53,343 nt of DNA. It comes from JANOYC01 sp031428675 (GTDB lineage: Bacteria; Actinomycetota; Actinomycetes; Actinomycetales; Microbacteriaceae). The stretch is from contig JANOYC010000023.1 of NCBI GenBank assembly GCA_031428675.1, positions 1 through 53,343 on the forward strand. The letters run 5' to 3'. The notes below the pieces were generated by a model. That model made no database searches. It worked only from the letters and a program-made list of their open reading frames with translations, and was not told the origin of the DNA. Positions 32,025 to 40,332 of the stretch are shown in pieces (within the stretch, counting starts at the first letter, position 1; each line of letters begins with the position of its first letter). A program made the translations under genes and the position numbers.

Positions 32025-33530
32025 TCATGCGAAGGTCAGAAATCCCGTCATCAGGAGTTCCCGAGCGCCGCGGAGCAGGGATGCGGTCACGTCAGCCTCG
32101 TCAGTGTCGAGCAGTTGCGCGAGCGCCGCCGAAATCGCGCCAACACTCAACTCGCCATCGCACGCACCGACGAACCCGGCAAGAACCGTGTCGGCGGACA
32201 CGATCCGAGCGAAAGCGCCGCCCTGGCGCAACAGGAGCACCGTGGGATCGGCGGCGCCGGGCCAGTAGTGCCGCTCTTCAGTGACATCGCTCGCAACGCT
32301 CAGGCGACACGCGAGCAGGTCGCGGTCATCCAGAACGACAAGTCTGTCGTGTGCGTCGATGACCGCGGCGATGTGCGCGGCGAGAGCGCCCTGGTCGGCC
32401 GCGCCGGTACAGGTTTCGAACCGAGCCAGGGTCGGTCGTTCGCCATCGGGCAACCTGAGGGTGACGAATCCGAACCCGACGCCCGTCACGCCACGGGCGG
32501 AAAAATCGTCGAGCCAGGCGGCGCTGAGCGTTTCGAACTCGACCGTGCCTTGGCGGATGCCGCCGTCACGGATCCAGGTCTCGGTGTACTGTGCTACGTC
32601 CTGAAACTCCCGTTCCACGATCCACGCGTCGACGCCTAGCCCCGCCGTCCATGCCGCTGCCCGATCCAATCCACGCGCGCCAGCGCGGGATTCCCAGTTG
32701 CCGAGAAGCTGCACCATGCCACCCGGCTTGAGGTGTCCGACTCCTCCCCGGATCACCGTCGCCACGAGTTCGTCGCCGACCATGCCGCCGTCACGGTACT
32801 CGTAGTTCGGCACTCCGGGTTGGCGCGGGGTGATCACGAACGGCGGGTTGGACACGATTCGGTCGAAGACGTCGCCCTGCACCGGTTCGAAGAGACTGCC
32901 GAGTCGAAACTCAATCGAATCGATGCCGTTCAGCGCGGCGTTGAATCGCGCATAGTGCAGTGCTCGCTCCGAGATGTCACTCGCCACCACGCGCTCGGCA
33001 TGCCGGGACGCGTGCATCGCTTGGATGCCGCAACCCGTTCCGAGGTCGAACACAGCCTCAACGGGGGTCTGCACGGCGAAACGACTGAGGGTCAACGACG
33101 CTCCACCGACGCCGAGGACGTGATCTTCGGAAATGGGGACGCCCGTAACCATCTCACCGCGGTCACTCGCGATCCACCATTCCGCCTCGCCCACGGAATC
33201 GACGAATGCATACGGCCGGAGATCCGACAGGGCTGTGACGGAATCGTCGTCCACCGCTATCAAGCCGAGTGATGCGGCCCCGGCGACCCCCGTTTCGGAG
33301 AAGGCCGCCTCTGCGTCGGCGATCGAAACGCCGACCCCCACGATGAACAACCGAGCGAGTGTGCTGAGCGCACTCGTCTCGTTGTGTGCCAAGGCGCGCA
33401 ACGCGGGAACCCGGTTGCCTCGCTGCAACGCATTCGCTGCACCACCTCCCCACAACTGCTCAAGAGGCTCGACGGAGAATTCCGCACGAACAAGGTCGCG
33501 ACGCAGGCGATCGATCAGTAAAGCGCTCAC
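32025..33530 (-). CDS. Class I SAM-dependent methyltransferase (DUF7059-type)
   Basis: 501 residues from GTG 33530, 6 bases after TTGGAT; the frame to 33581 is rejected. The first 130 residues form an N-terminal helical domain (LWGGGAANALQRGNRVPALR). The Rossmann methyltransferase core follows with motif I VFDLGTGCGIQAMHASRHAE, ASDISERALHYARFNA and the NPPF motif in RIVSNPPFVITPRQ, as in N5-glutamine or adenine methyltransferases. A C-terminal domain of about 180 residues ends the protein. Substrate unknown; the NPPF motif points to methylation of an amide or exocyclic amine nitrogen. It is divergent from the FBP zinc-finger gene. Confidence 0.9.
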   Translation of the reverse strand: MSALLIDRLRRDLVRAEFSVEPLEQLWGGGAANALQRGNRVPALRALAHNETSALSTLARLFIVGVGVSIADAEAAFSETGVAGAASLGLIAVDDDSVTALSDLRPYAFVDSVGEAEWWIASDRGEMVTGVPISEDHVLGVGGASLTLSRFAVQTPVEAVFDLGTGCGIQAMHASRHAERVVASDISERALHYARFNAALNGIDSIEFRLGSLFEPVQGDVFDRIVSNPPFVITPRQPGVPNYEYRDGGMVGDELVATVIRGGVGHLKPGGMVQLLGNWESRAGARGLDRAAAWTAGLGVDAWIVEREFQDVAQYTETWIRDGGIRQGTVEFETLSAAWLDDFSARGVTGVGFGFVTLRLPDGERPTLARFETCTGAADQGALAAHIAAVIDAHDRLVVLDDRDLLACRLSVASDVTEERHYWPGAADPTVLLLRQGGAFARIVSADTVLAGFVGACDGELSVGAISAALAQLLDTDEADVTASLLRGARELLMTGFLTFA

Positions 33531-33595
33531 CGACCCATCCAAGCCGATTGCTCGGTTGTAGTGTGAAAGAGCGACTGACAAGTAGCGAGGAGACC

Positions 33596-34093
33596 GTGAA
33601 GCCGCTCACCAGCACCGACATCCGCGGAAGTTTCGTGAACGCGACTCCAAGCGAGCTCACTCACATGGGATTGCCGGGGTTGCACGAAATGGTGTGGGAC
33701 TCGCGTGAGTTTCTCGGTTGGCGCGACCCGCACGCCCACCAGCGCGGCTATCTCGTGTTCTGGCGAGCCGAGCGCCCCGTAGGGATCGTGCTCCGTGCGG
33801 CGTCCAGCCAGCCCACCCCGGGCATCTCGGCTATGTGTTCGCTGTGTCGCACGCCACAACCCGGCCACCAAGTCACCCTGTTCGCCGCGCCCAAAGCCGG
33901 CCAATCCGGTCGGGACGGCAACACGATCGGCACTTACATCTGCTCGGATCTGAGATGCTCGACGATCATCCGGATCGCGCCGCCCAAGTACGACATGCAA
34001 CCGCACCCCGACGAGGTGATCGCGTCCCGCGTAGCGGGACTTGTGCAACGGCTCGAATCGTTCCTCGGCGCGGTGCTCGACTCGGCTGTTTAG
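33596..34093 (+). CDS. FBP-type treble-clef zinc-finger protein
   Basis: 165 residues from GTG 33596 with GCGAGGAG just upstream and TAGTGT (33559-33564) as a likely -10. The C-terminal part holds two cysteine pairs, MCSLCRTPQPG and ICSDLRCSTIIR, a four-cysteine zinc site of the elongation-factor-G-binding FBP C-terminal family. Proteins of this class bind EF-G and rescue fusidic-acid-stalled ribosomes in Firmicutes (FusB); actinobacterial members are uncharacterised. The N-terminal 70 residues are helical. The ribosome-related role is inference from the family. Confidence 0.85.
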   Translation: MKPLTSTDIRGSFVNATPSELTHMGLPGLHEMVWDSREFLGWRDPHAHQRGYLVFWRAERPVGIVLRAASSQPTPGISAMCSLCRTPQPGHQVTLFAAPKAGQSGRDGNTIGTYICSDLRCSTIIRIAPPKYDMQPHPDEVIASRVAGLVQRLESFLGAVLDSAV

Positions 34094-34097
34094 CCCG

Positions 34098-34148
34098 CCC
34101 GACGTCGCGGTTACTCGACGCCGGGGCTACTCGACGTCGGGGTTACTC
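34098..34148. repeat. Tandem 16-bp repeats inside a 10-bp inverted repeat between convergent genes
   Basis: TTACTCGACGCCGGGG (34111-34126) is followed by a two-mismatch copy (34127-34142) and a third partial copy TTACTC that contains the csbD-like stop. Flanking CCCGACGTCG (34098-34107) and CGACGTCGGG (34132-34141) can pair as a stem. It may act as a two-way terminator. Confidence 0.55.
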
Positions 34149-34319
34149 TTTGCGGAATACGTCGGCGACGTCATCCGCCGCATTTTTGACCGATGCCTTT
34201 GCCTGGTCCATCTTTCCCTCGGCCTCGAGGCGCTCGTTTCCGGTCACCTTACCGGTTGCCTCCTTGACCTTGCCGCCCAAGTCCTGACCCGTGTTCTTGG
34301 CTTCGTCTCCAGCACTCAT
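34143..34319 (-). CDS. CsbD family stress protein
   Basis: 58 residues from ATG 34319, preceded by AAAGGAG. CsbD-like proteins are small, highly charged and helical; this one shows GGKVKEATGKVTGNERLEAE and GKMDQAKASVKNAADDVADV, the family pattern. They are induced by general stress in many bacteria, though the molecular role is unknown. The frame extends to 34355 without a better start. The gene ends inside the tandem repeat at 34111-34148. Confidence 0.93.
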   Translation of the reverse strand: MSAGDEAKNTGQDLGGKVKEATGKVTGNERLEAEGKMDQAKASVKNAADDVADVFRKE

Positions 34320-34493
34320 TTCGTGACTCCTTTCGACTTCGGTGAGCACGCTCATTGTGGCCGCGCTTCGTTCTATGTCAGCACCATCGACCGCTTGGCG
34401 ACACGGGGTTGCCAGCGGCGCCGGACGGTGATAGAAGCCCGGTTGACGTCTCGTCTTCGCGCGCGGGAATCGGCTGCGACCCGCGGAGTAGCG

Positions 34494-34811
34494 CTACTTC
34501 TTCAGCGCCCGGATGATCATCGACAGTGATTTGCCGAGCACGACCGTCGCAGGAATCGACACCGCAATGAGCGCGATGAGGTTCGGCTGAAAGCGACCCC
34601 CGGCACCTCCTCCGACGTAGGCGCCAATGGGAACACTTACTCCGCCGCCCCCGCCCATCCCGCCTTCGTCATCGCTCCCGCCGCCGAATCCGAAGTAGAC
34701 AAGGGAGACCGGAATGAGTTCAACTCCGTCGATCGTCACGGGATCGCCGTAATTCGCCGTGATGCCGAGTGCCTTGACGCTTTCTGCAATCTTTTCCACG
34801 ATGTTCGCCAT
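34494..34811 (-). CDS. GerW/YtfJ family protein with Gly-rich loop
   Basis: 105 residues. The N-terminal third IVEKIAESVKALGITANYGD and VTIDGVELIPVSLVYFGFGG matches GerW/YtfJ, a family first described in spore germination. The centre is a Gly-rich stretch (about 44-70) with an acidic patch, followed by VSVPIGAYVGGG and a hydrophobic tail LIALIAVSIPATVVLGKSL. The organism type is not a spore former, so the role is probably something else, perhaps a membrane-associated stress protein. ATG 34811 is 7 bases after TAGGTT (34819-34824). Confidence 0.85.
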   Translation of the reverse strand: MANIVEKIAESVKALGITANYGDPVTIDGVELIPVSLVYFGFGGGSDDEGGMGGGGGVSVPIGAYVGGGAGGRFQPNLIALIAVSIPATVVLGKSLSMIIRALKK

Positions 34812-34946
34812 GATGCCGAACCTACGCGAATTAGCCCGCGGTGCACAGGGCCGCTCTCTCGTTTGGCGACACTGACACCCGTTGGTCGTGGCCAGCGACG
34901 GTCAATGACGAAAAATTTTGCAGTGACGGAATAATTTGTCGCACGA

Positions 34947-34958
34947 TGACGCTAGTCA
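34947..34958. promoter_or_regulatory. Short palindrome upstream of the drug exporter
   Basis: TGAC-GCTA-GTCA lies 46 bases before the exporter start in an A/T-rich stretch (34905-34945). It could be an operator of the kind that controls efflux pumps, but no adjacent regulator gene is present. Confidence 0.25.
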
Positions 34959-35004
34959 CGACACCGGGCTTTAACGACCGCGCGCTGACGGGACCACACC
35001 AGAC

Positions 35005-36480
35005 ATGACTGAGTACGCCGAGCCCACGACCGACACCGGTCAGAGCGCCACTCCCCGTCGAGCCGACGCACCCGAGAACCGGGCGCGGAATCGACTGGTC
35101 ATCGCGGTGTTACTCGTCTCCGCATTCATTGTCATCCTCAACGAGACGATCATGGGCGTCGCCATCCCCCACCTGATGGCCGATCTCGACATCACGGCGA
35201 CCGCCGCGCAATGGCTCTCCACTGCGTTCATGCTGACGATGGCGGTCGTCATCCCCATCACCGGATTTCTCCTCGAGCGCTTCTCGACGAGATCGATGTT
35301 CATCACGGCGATGACGCTGTTCAGCCTCGGTACCCTGATCGCGGCATCCGCACCAGGATTTCCCGTGCTTCTCGCGGGGCGCATCGTGCAAGCGACCGGA
35401 ACAGCCATCATGATGCCGTTGCTGATGACCACAGTGATGACCCTCGTGGCACCAGCGGCCCGAGGACGCGTGATGGGCAATATCTCGATCGTCATTTCCG
35501 TCGCACCCGCGATCGGTCCGACCATCTCCGGCTTTATTCTCAGTGTGCTCGACTGGCGCTGGATGTTCATCATTGTGCTCCCGATCGCCCTCGCGGGGTT
35601 GTTCATCGGCGGCCGCCTGATCACCAATATCTCGACTCCGCGAGCGGCCCGCATCGACGTATTCTCGGTCGTACTATCGGTGTTCGGCTTCGGCGGACTC
35701 GTTTACGGCCTCAGCAGTCTGGGCGGCGATTCGTCGGTGGAAGCACTTCCCGTATGGGCCTCGTTCATCGTCGGCGCACTCGCGTTGGCCGCCTTCATCG
35801 CCCGTCAGTTGTGGTTGCAGCGCACGGATCGAGCCCTTCTCGACCTGCGCACGTTCCGATCGCGCGTCTTCACTTTCTCGATCGTGATGATGGCGGTGAG
35901 CATGATGACGCTGTTCGGCGCGGTGATTCTGCTACCCATTTACACTCAAAACGTTCTCGGTCTCGATGCTCTCTCGACGGGATTGCTCCTGCTCCCCGGC
36001 GGCCTCGTTATGGGGCTACTCGCGCCGATCGTCGGCCGCCTCTACGACAAGGTGGGACCGAGGATTCTTCTCGTGCCCGGTGTCGTGGTCGTCAATGCGG
36101 CGCTGTGGAGTTTCACGATGCTCGACGAATCATCGCCCGTAGTGATGGTGCTGATCGCGCACATCACCCTGAGTGTGGGCCTCGCGTTCCTCTTCACTCC
36201 ACTGTTCACCGCGAGTCTCGGATCCGTCGTGCCGCGCCTGTATGCGCACGGCAGCGCTGTGATCGGAACCGTTCAACAGGTCGCGGGCGCGGCGGGCACC
36301 GCACTTTTCGTCACGGTCATGACCGGGATTGCGATGGGGCTCGCGCAGGGCGATGTGCCAGACGTGGCTCAGACCGCACAGGGCATCCGCGCCGCCTTTA
36401 CCTACGGAGCGGTGATCTCACTCCTTGCGATCCCGGCAGCGTTCTTCATCCGTCGGGAAGCGACCACAGCATCCCCGTGA
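35005..36480 (+). CDS. DHA2-family MFS exporter (EmrB/QacA type)
   Basis: 491 residues with about 14 transmembrane helices, the DHA2 number. VAIPHLMADLDITATAAQWL with the Asp-rich loop after helix 1 matches EmrB/QacA, ERFSTRSMFITAMTLFSLGT is motif A, and SVAPAIGPTISGFILS is motif C of proton-driven antiporters. It should expel drugs or toxic metabolites across the cytoplasmic membrane in exchange for protons. It has no partner gene of the EmrA or TetR type nearby; the upstream spacer is 193 bp and A/T-rich. Substrate cannot be read. Confidence 0.94.
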   Translation: MTEYAEPTTDTGQSATPRRADAPENRARNRLVIAVLLVSAFIVILNETIMGVAIPHLMADLDITATAAQWLSTAFMLTMAVVIPITGFLLERFSTRSMFITAMTLFSLGTLIAASAPGFPVLLAGRIVQATGTAIMMPLLMTTVMTLVAPAARGRVMGNISIVISVAPAIGPTISGFILSVLDWRWMFIIVLPIALAGLFIGGRLITNISTPRAARIDVFSVVLSVFGFGGLVYGLSSLGGDSSVEALPVWASFIVGALALAAFIARQLWLQRTDRALLDLRTFRSRVFTFSIVMMAVSMMTLFGAVILLPIYTQNVLGLDALSTGLLLLPGGLVMGLLAPIVGRLYDKVGPRILLVPGVVVVNAALWSFTMLDESSPVVMVLIAHITLSVGLAFLFTPLFTASLGSVVPRLYAHGSAVIGTVQQVAGAAGTALFVTVMTGIAMGLAQGDVPDVAQTAQGIRAAFTYGAVISLLAIPAAFFIRREATTASP

Positions 36481-36494
36481 CCGTCAGTGCGAAC

Positions 36495-36791
36495 TCACTC
36501 CAGCAACGAAATGGCTACTTCGATCTCATCAGGAGCGTCGATACGCTCGGCAGCGCGCACGGCCTTCTTGACCGGAAGAACATAACAACCGAGTTTTGAG
36601 TCGGGAAAGATCGACGTGCGCCACGTCGATCCACCGATGGTCGCCTCGACGCGAATGGACCCGAAGCCACGCGGCTCGCGAGGTCGTTCTTCGATCTCGG
36701 CAGAGTCATCCTTGGGCACACTCACGAAGTACCAGCCGTCTTGCGCCGCCCACCGCCACAGCTCGGCAACGAATCGATATCGATCAGACAT
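36495..36791 (-). CDS. DUF1905 family protein
   Basis: 98 residues from ATG 36791, 7 bases after TACGAT (36799-36804), so the long frame to 36914 is rejected. The chain is beta-rich: YRFVAELWRWAAQDGWYFVS, GSIRVEATIGGSTWRTSIFP and YVLPVKKAVRAAERIDAPDE, the typical DUF1905 pattern of a small double-psi-like barrel. Function unknown. It is convergent with the MFS exporter (14 bases) and divergent from the cold-shock/DUF1294 gene, with overlapping promoters (88 bp between starts). Confidence 0.9.
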   Translation of the reverse strand: MSDRYRFVAELWRWAAQDGWYFVSVPKDDSAEIEERPREPRGFGSIRVEATIGGSTWRTSIFPDSKLGCYVLPVKKAVRAAERIDAPDEIEVAISLLE

Positions 36792-36879
36792 GCGCCACAT
36801 CGTAACCGGCACCAGTGACGGTCCGGCGGGTGAATTCGCCGTCCGGCCGCGCCCCACGACCGCGGGTACGATCTCTGCT

Positions 36880-37539
36880 ATGCCCTCTTCACACCGTCGC
36901 GAGGGCGCGATCAAATCCTGGAATGACGAGCGGGGCTTCGGCTTTATCGCCCCGTTGCCTCATGGACGCGATGTCTTCGTGCACATCAAGGCATTTCCGC
37001 GAGGCTCAGGGCGGCCCGGCGTCGGCGAACGCGTGGCCTACGAATTGGAAGTCACCCCGGAAGGCCGGCACCGCGCCCTGCACGCCGAACTCCACCGACC
37101 GCCGACAGCGCCCGCTGCGCGAACCCTCGCCGGACGACCTGGCCACGGTCGGCGCGCCTACCTCGCCATCGCGGCGTTCGGCGTTGTCTACGTCGTCATC
37201 ACCCTGAATTGGCCGGTGCCATGGTGGGTGCTGGGAGTGTACGTCACGACGAGTGCGGGGTGTTTCGTGCTGTATGCCGCCGACAAGTCGGCAGCTATCG
37301 GCGGCCGGTGGCGAATCGCCGAGAGATCGCTGCTTGCGCTCGGCTTCGCGGGCGGTTGGCCCGGGGCGATCATCGCTCAACAGACCCTGCGGCACAAGAC
37401 GACGAAAGCGAGTTTCCGGTCGGTATTCTGGGCGAGCGTGGTGTCGAACATCTTCGTCTTCGTCGTGCTCGCGACGCCGATATTCTCCGAGACTGTCGCG
37501 TTCGGCACCCGCGTGCTCCTCGACATCCAGAGCCCATGA
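36880..37539 (+). CDS. Cold-shock domain fused to DUF1294 membrane domain
   Basis: 219 residues from ATG 36880, 7 bases after TACGAT (36867-36872). Residues 5-70 are a cold-shock domain: GAIKSWNDERGFGFIAP and RDVFVHIKAF contain the RNP-like aromatic motifs that bind single-stranded RNA. Residues 90-219 are DUF1294 with three or four helices and the YAADKSAAIGGRWRIAERSL and GGWPGAIIAQQTLRHKT motif. The fusion tethers a nucleic-acid-binding module to the membrane. Such fusions are known in several bacteria, but the role is unclear. It is convergent with gatB. Confidence 0.93.
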   Translation: MPSSHRREGAIKSWNDERGFGFIAPLPHGRDVFVHIKAFPRGSGRPGVGERVAYELEVTPEGRHRALHAELHRPPTAPAARTLAGRPGHGRRAYLAIAAFGVVYVVITLNWPVPWWVLGVYVTTSAGCFVLYAADKSAAIGGRWRIAERSLLALGFAGGWPGAIIAQQTLRHKTTKASFRSVFWASVVSNIFVFVVLATPIFSETVAFGTRVLLDIQSP

Positions 37540-37676
37540 TTTCGCGGTTACTCCTCCGCAAATTCTGAGGGAGTACCGTCATCGCATCGCCCTTGACGCT
37601 GAGGAATACCGTGCGGCCCTGCATCGCGCTTCTGCCCGCTGGCGGGTGAGGAGCGGCACGTTTCGAGCACGGTACT

Positions 37677-37709
<33 letters not shown>

Positions 37710-37714
37710 CGGCG

Positions 37715-39235
37715 CTAACCCGTGGTCGCTGCGCGTTCCAGCACGAGTTCGCGCACGCGTGCCGCGTCAGCCTGACCCTTCATCGACTTCATCACGGCGC
37801 CGATGACGGCGCCCGCCGCCTGCACCTTGCCATCACGGATTTTCGCGAGCACGTCGGGCTGTGCCGCGAGTGCTTCGTCTATCGCGGCGATGAGCGCTCC
37901 ATCGTCAGAGACGACGGCGAGCCCGCGAGACGCGACCACCTCGTGCGGAGCGCCCTCCCCCGCGATGACACCCTCCAAAACTTGGCGACCCAGACGGTCG
38001 GTGAGCTCACCGCTTTCGACCATGGCTACGAGCTCTGACACGTGCAGCGGCGACACGAGTTCCGACGCTTCAACCCCGCGCTCATTGGCGACACGCGCGA
38101 TCTCTCCGGTCCACCACTTGCGAGCCTGCGCGGGCGCTGCGCCAGCGGCGACAGTTCGTTCGACTTCGACCAACAGCCCGCTGTTGACAACGTCTTGGAA
38201 CTCGAGTTCGGTAAAGCCCCACGCGTCCTTCAGCCGCCGCTTACGCACGGCCGGCGCTTCCGGAAGAGCGGCCCGCAACGTCTCGATGAGATCGAGGGAT
38301 GGCTCGACCGGCAACAGGTCGGGCTCGGGGAAGTAGCGGTAGTCATCCGCATCGCTCTTCGGTCGACCGGCCGATGTCGCTCCGGTGTCTTCGTGCCAGT
38401 GTCGCGTTTCTTGAACGATCGTGCCGCCAGCGGCGAGAATCGCGGCCTGCCGTTGGATCTCGTAGCGCACGGCGCGTTCAACACTTCGCATGGAGTTGAC
38501 GTTCTTGGTCTCAGTGCGCGTTCCGAGAACGCCGGAACCGCGGGGTGAGAGCGACACGTTCGCGTCGCAGCGCAGGTTTCCGCGTTCCATACGAGCTTCC
38601 GAGATTCCGAGCCCGATGACGATGTCTCGGATGGTCGAGACGTAGGCTTTCGCTAGCTCCGGTGCGCTGTGCTCGGCACCGGTGATCATGCGGGTGACGA
38701 TCTCAACGAGCGGCACGCCGGCGCGGTTGTAGTCGACAAGGGAGTACTCCGCACCCTGGATGCGGCCGGTTGCACCACCGACGTGAGTCAGCTTGCCGGC
38801 GTCTTCCTCCATGTGGGCGCGCTCGATATCGACCGAGAACGTTCGACCGTCGGCAAGCTCGACATCGACGGAGCCGTCAAAGGCGATTGGCTCGTCGTAT
38901 TGGCTGATCTGGTAGTTCTTCGCAAGGTCGGGGTAAAAGTAGTTCTTGCGGGCGAATCGCGATGTGGGCGCGATGGAACAACCGAGCGCAAGCCCGAGAC
39001 TGATCGAATACCGGATCGCCTTCTCGTTCACCACGGGCAGCGACCCAGGCAAACCGAGGTCTACGGGAGTTATCTGCGTGTTGGGGGCACCGTCGTGATT
39101 TTCGGAGTTGGCCGGGTTCGGCGCATCCGAGAACATTTTCGTGCGCGTGTTGAGCTCAACGTGCACTTCGAATCCGAGCACCGGCTCGAACAATTCGATC
39201 GCCTTGTCGAAGTCCATGAGTTCTGCTTTAGCCAC
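37715..39235 (-). CDS. gatB: Aspartyl/glutamyl-tRNA amidotransferase subunit B
   Basis: 506 residues from GTG 39235. GatB carries the kinase and tRNA-binding parts of GatCAB, which converts Glu-tRNA(Gln) to Gln-tRNA(Gln). The front LGFEVHVELNTRTKMFSDAP, PGSLPVVNEKAIRYSISLGL and FARKNYFYPDLAKNYQISQY are the cradle motifs; the C-terminal helical and YqeY-like tail (about 400-506) ends in VIGAVMKSMKGQADAARVRE. The start lies 6 bases after TAGAAT, whose first three bases are the stop codon of the preceding EamA gene. It is separated from gatC-gatA by the EamA/CGNR cassette. Confidence 0.97.
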   Translation of the reverse strand: MAKAELMDFDKAIELFEPVLGFEVHVELNTRTKMFSDAPNPANSENHDGAPNTQITPVDLGLPGSLPVVNEKAIRYSISLGLALGCSIAPTSRFARKNYFYPDLAKNYQISQYDEPIAFDGSVDVELADGRTFSVDIERAHMEEDAGKLTHVGGATGRIQGAEYSLVDYNRAGVPLVEIVTRMITGAEHSAPELAKAYVSTIRDIVIGLGISEARMERGNLRCDANVSLSPRGSGVLGTRTETKNVNSMRSVERAVRYEIQRQAAILAAGGTIVQETRHWHEDTGATSAGRPKSDADDYRYFPEPDLLPVEPSLDLIETLRAALPEAPAVRKRRLKDAWGFTELEFQDVVNSGLLVEVERTVAAGAAPAQARKWWTGEIARVANERGVEASELVSPLHVSELVAMVESGELTDRLGRQVLEGVIAGEGAPHEVVASRGLAVVSDDGALIAAIDEALAAQPDVLAKIRDGKVQAAGAVIGAVMKSMKGQADAARVRELVLERAATTG

Positions 39236-39241
39236 CCGACG

Positions 39242-39247
39242 ATTCTA
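39242..39247 (-). promoter_or_regulatory. -10 box (TAGAAT) of gatB, overlapping the EamA stop codon
   Basis: TAGAAT on the minus strand; its TAG (39245-39247) is the EamA stop. Six bases separate it from the gatB GTG, predicting a leaderless gatB mRNA independent of gatCA. Confidence 0.6.
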
Positions 39248-40261
39248 CGGGCGCACTGTCACTGTCTCGGTCGGCGGCGATACCGTGACCGGCGTAGTAC
39301 GCAACGTACCGGGGGGCACGACATCACCCAGGCCGTTGGCCGGCACCGACGTTTCAGAACGCACGAACGCGATGCCCGCGAGGATGAGCGCTCCGCCTAC
39401 TAGCTGTTGAGCGGTGAGCGTCTCGCCGAGCAATAGCCACGCGTACAGCGCGGCGGCAACGACTTCGAGCAGGCCCGCGAACGATGCAAGCCTCGATCCG
39501 AGCATCTCGCCTGCGGCGATCCCGGCGGCGTAGGCGATACCCGTGCCGACGACACCCACGATCACGAGCGGAACCCACCAAGGGCCGGGGGTCCCGAGCA
39601 CCGGCACCGGCACGTCAACCAGGGGTGCGTTGAACGGCACGAGGCCAGCGAGTCCGATGATGGCGAGAAGCACACCACCGATGAGAAGTCCGAACGCGGC
39701 GAGCGCGACGGCCGGCAAACCGTCGCTCGGCCGGGCCGCAACGACGTAATAGACCGCGCATCCCATCGCGGAGAGCGCTGCGAATCCGACGCCGAGACCG
39801 TCGAGACCGGTGGCCCCGACGCCGCCCGGTGATATGACGAGGAGAAGGCCGAGCATGGCGAGAACCGAACCGACGATGACGACGATCTGCGGCATCCTCG
39901 ATGTGCGCACCCACGCGAGCGCTACCAGCAACAGGGGCGCGGTGTATTCGATGAGCACGGCAGTGCCCACCGGGATCCGCTCCAACGCGGCGAAGTACAA
40001 GAGCTGAGTCGCGGCGACTCCCACCAGCGCCATAAGCAGGATGCGCCAGCGGCCGCGCCACACTGCCGACCACGCGCCCCGGAGCGCGAGGACCGCGAAA
40101 GGCATGATGACCAGCGCGCCGATAACGGCTCGAACGGCGACGGCGGCCGCCGGGTCCCAACCGACCTCAAACATCGGCTTGATGAGGGCGCCGGATGTGC
40201 CGAAGCCGAAGGCGGCGATCATGGCGATGGCCAATCCGCGTGAGGTCGGCGAACCCCGCAT
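39245..40261 (-). CDS. EamA/DMT-family exporter (RhtA-like)
   Basis: 338 residues from ATG 40261, preceded by GGAGGTG; a GTG one codon upstream is also in frame. Ten transmembrane helices in two EamA repeats; LAIAMIAAFGFGTSGALIKP is helix 1 and LERIPVGTAVLIEYTAPLLL helix 4, the latter typical of RhtA amino-acid exporters. The C-terminal 30 residues are a Pro/Thr-rich tail. It is divergent from a CGNR zinc-finger regulator and lies between gatA and gatB. It is about the same size as the EamA protein at 16536 but clearly a different paralogue. Substrate unknown. Confidence 0.9.
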   Translation of the reverse strand: MRGSPTSRGLAIAMIAAFGFGTSGALIKPMFEVGWDPAAAVAVRAVIGALVIMPFAVLALRGAWSAVWRGRWRILLMALVGVAATQLLYFAALERIPVGTAVLIEYTAPLLLVALAWVRTSRMPQIVVIVGSVLAMLGLLLVISPGGVGATGLDGLGVGFAALSAMGCAVYYVVAARPSDGLPAVALAAFGLLIGGVLLAIIGLAGLVPFNAPLVDVPVPVLGTPGPWWVPLVIVGVVGTGIAYAAGIAAGEMLGSRLASFAGLLEVVAAALYAWLLLGETLTAQQLVGGALILAGIAFVRSETSVPANGLGDVVPPGTLRTTPVTVSPPTETVTVRP

Positions 40262-40291
40262 CACGACACCTCCGTTATGGGCTAATCCCGT

Positions 40292-40297
40292 TATGAT
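40292..40297 (+). promoter_or_regulatory. -10 box (TATGAT) of the CGNR regulator gene
   Basis: TATGAT in the 71-bp divergent spacer, 36 bases before the TTG start; CGTTATG occurs twice (40274-40280 and 40289-40295), a possible operator repeat for the regulator. Confidence 0.45.
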
Positions 40298-40332
40298 CCT
40301 GACAGTACCCGTCGGCGACGTAAGGAGTCAAA

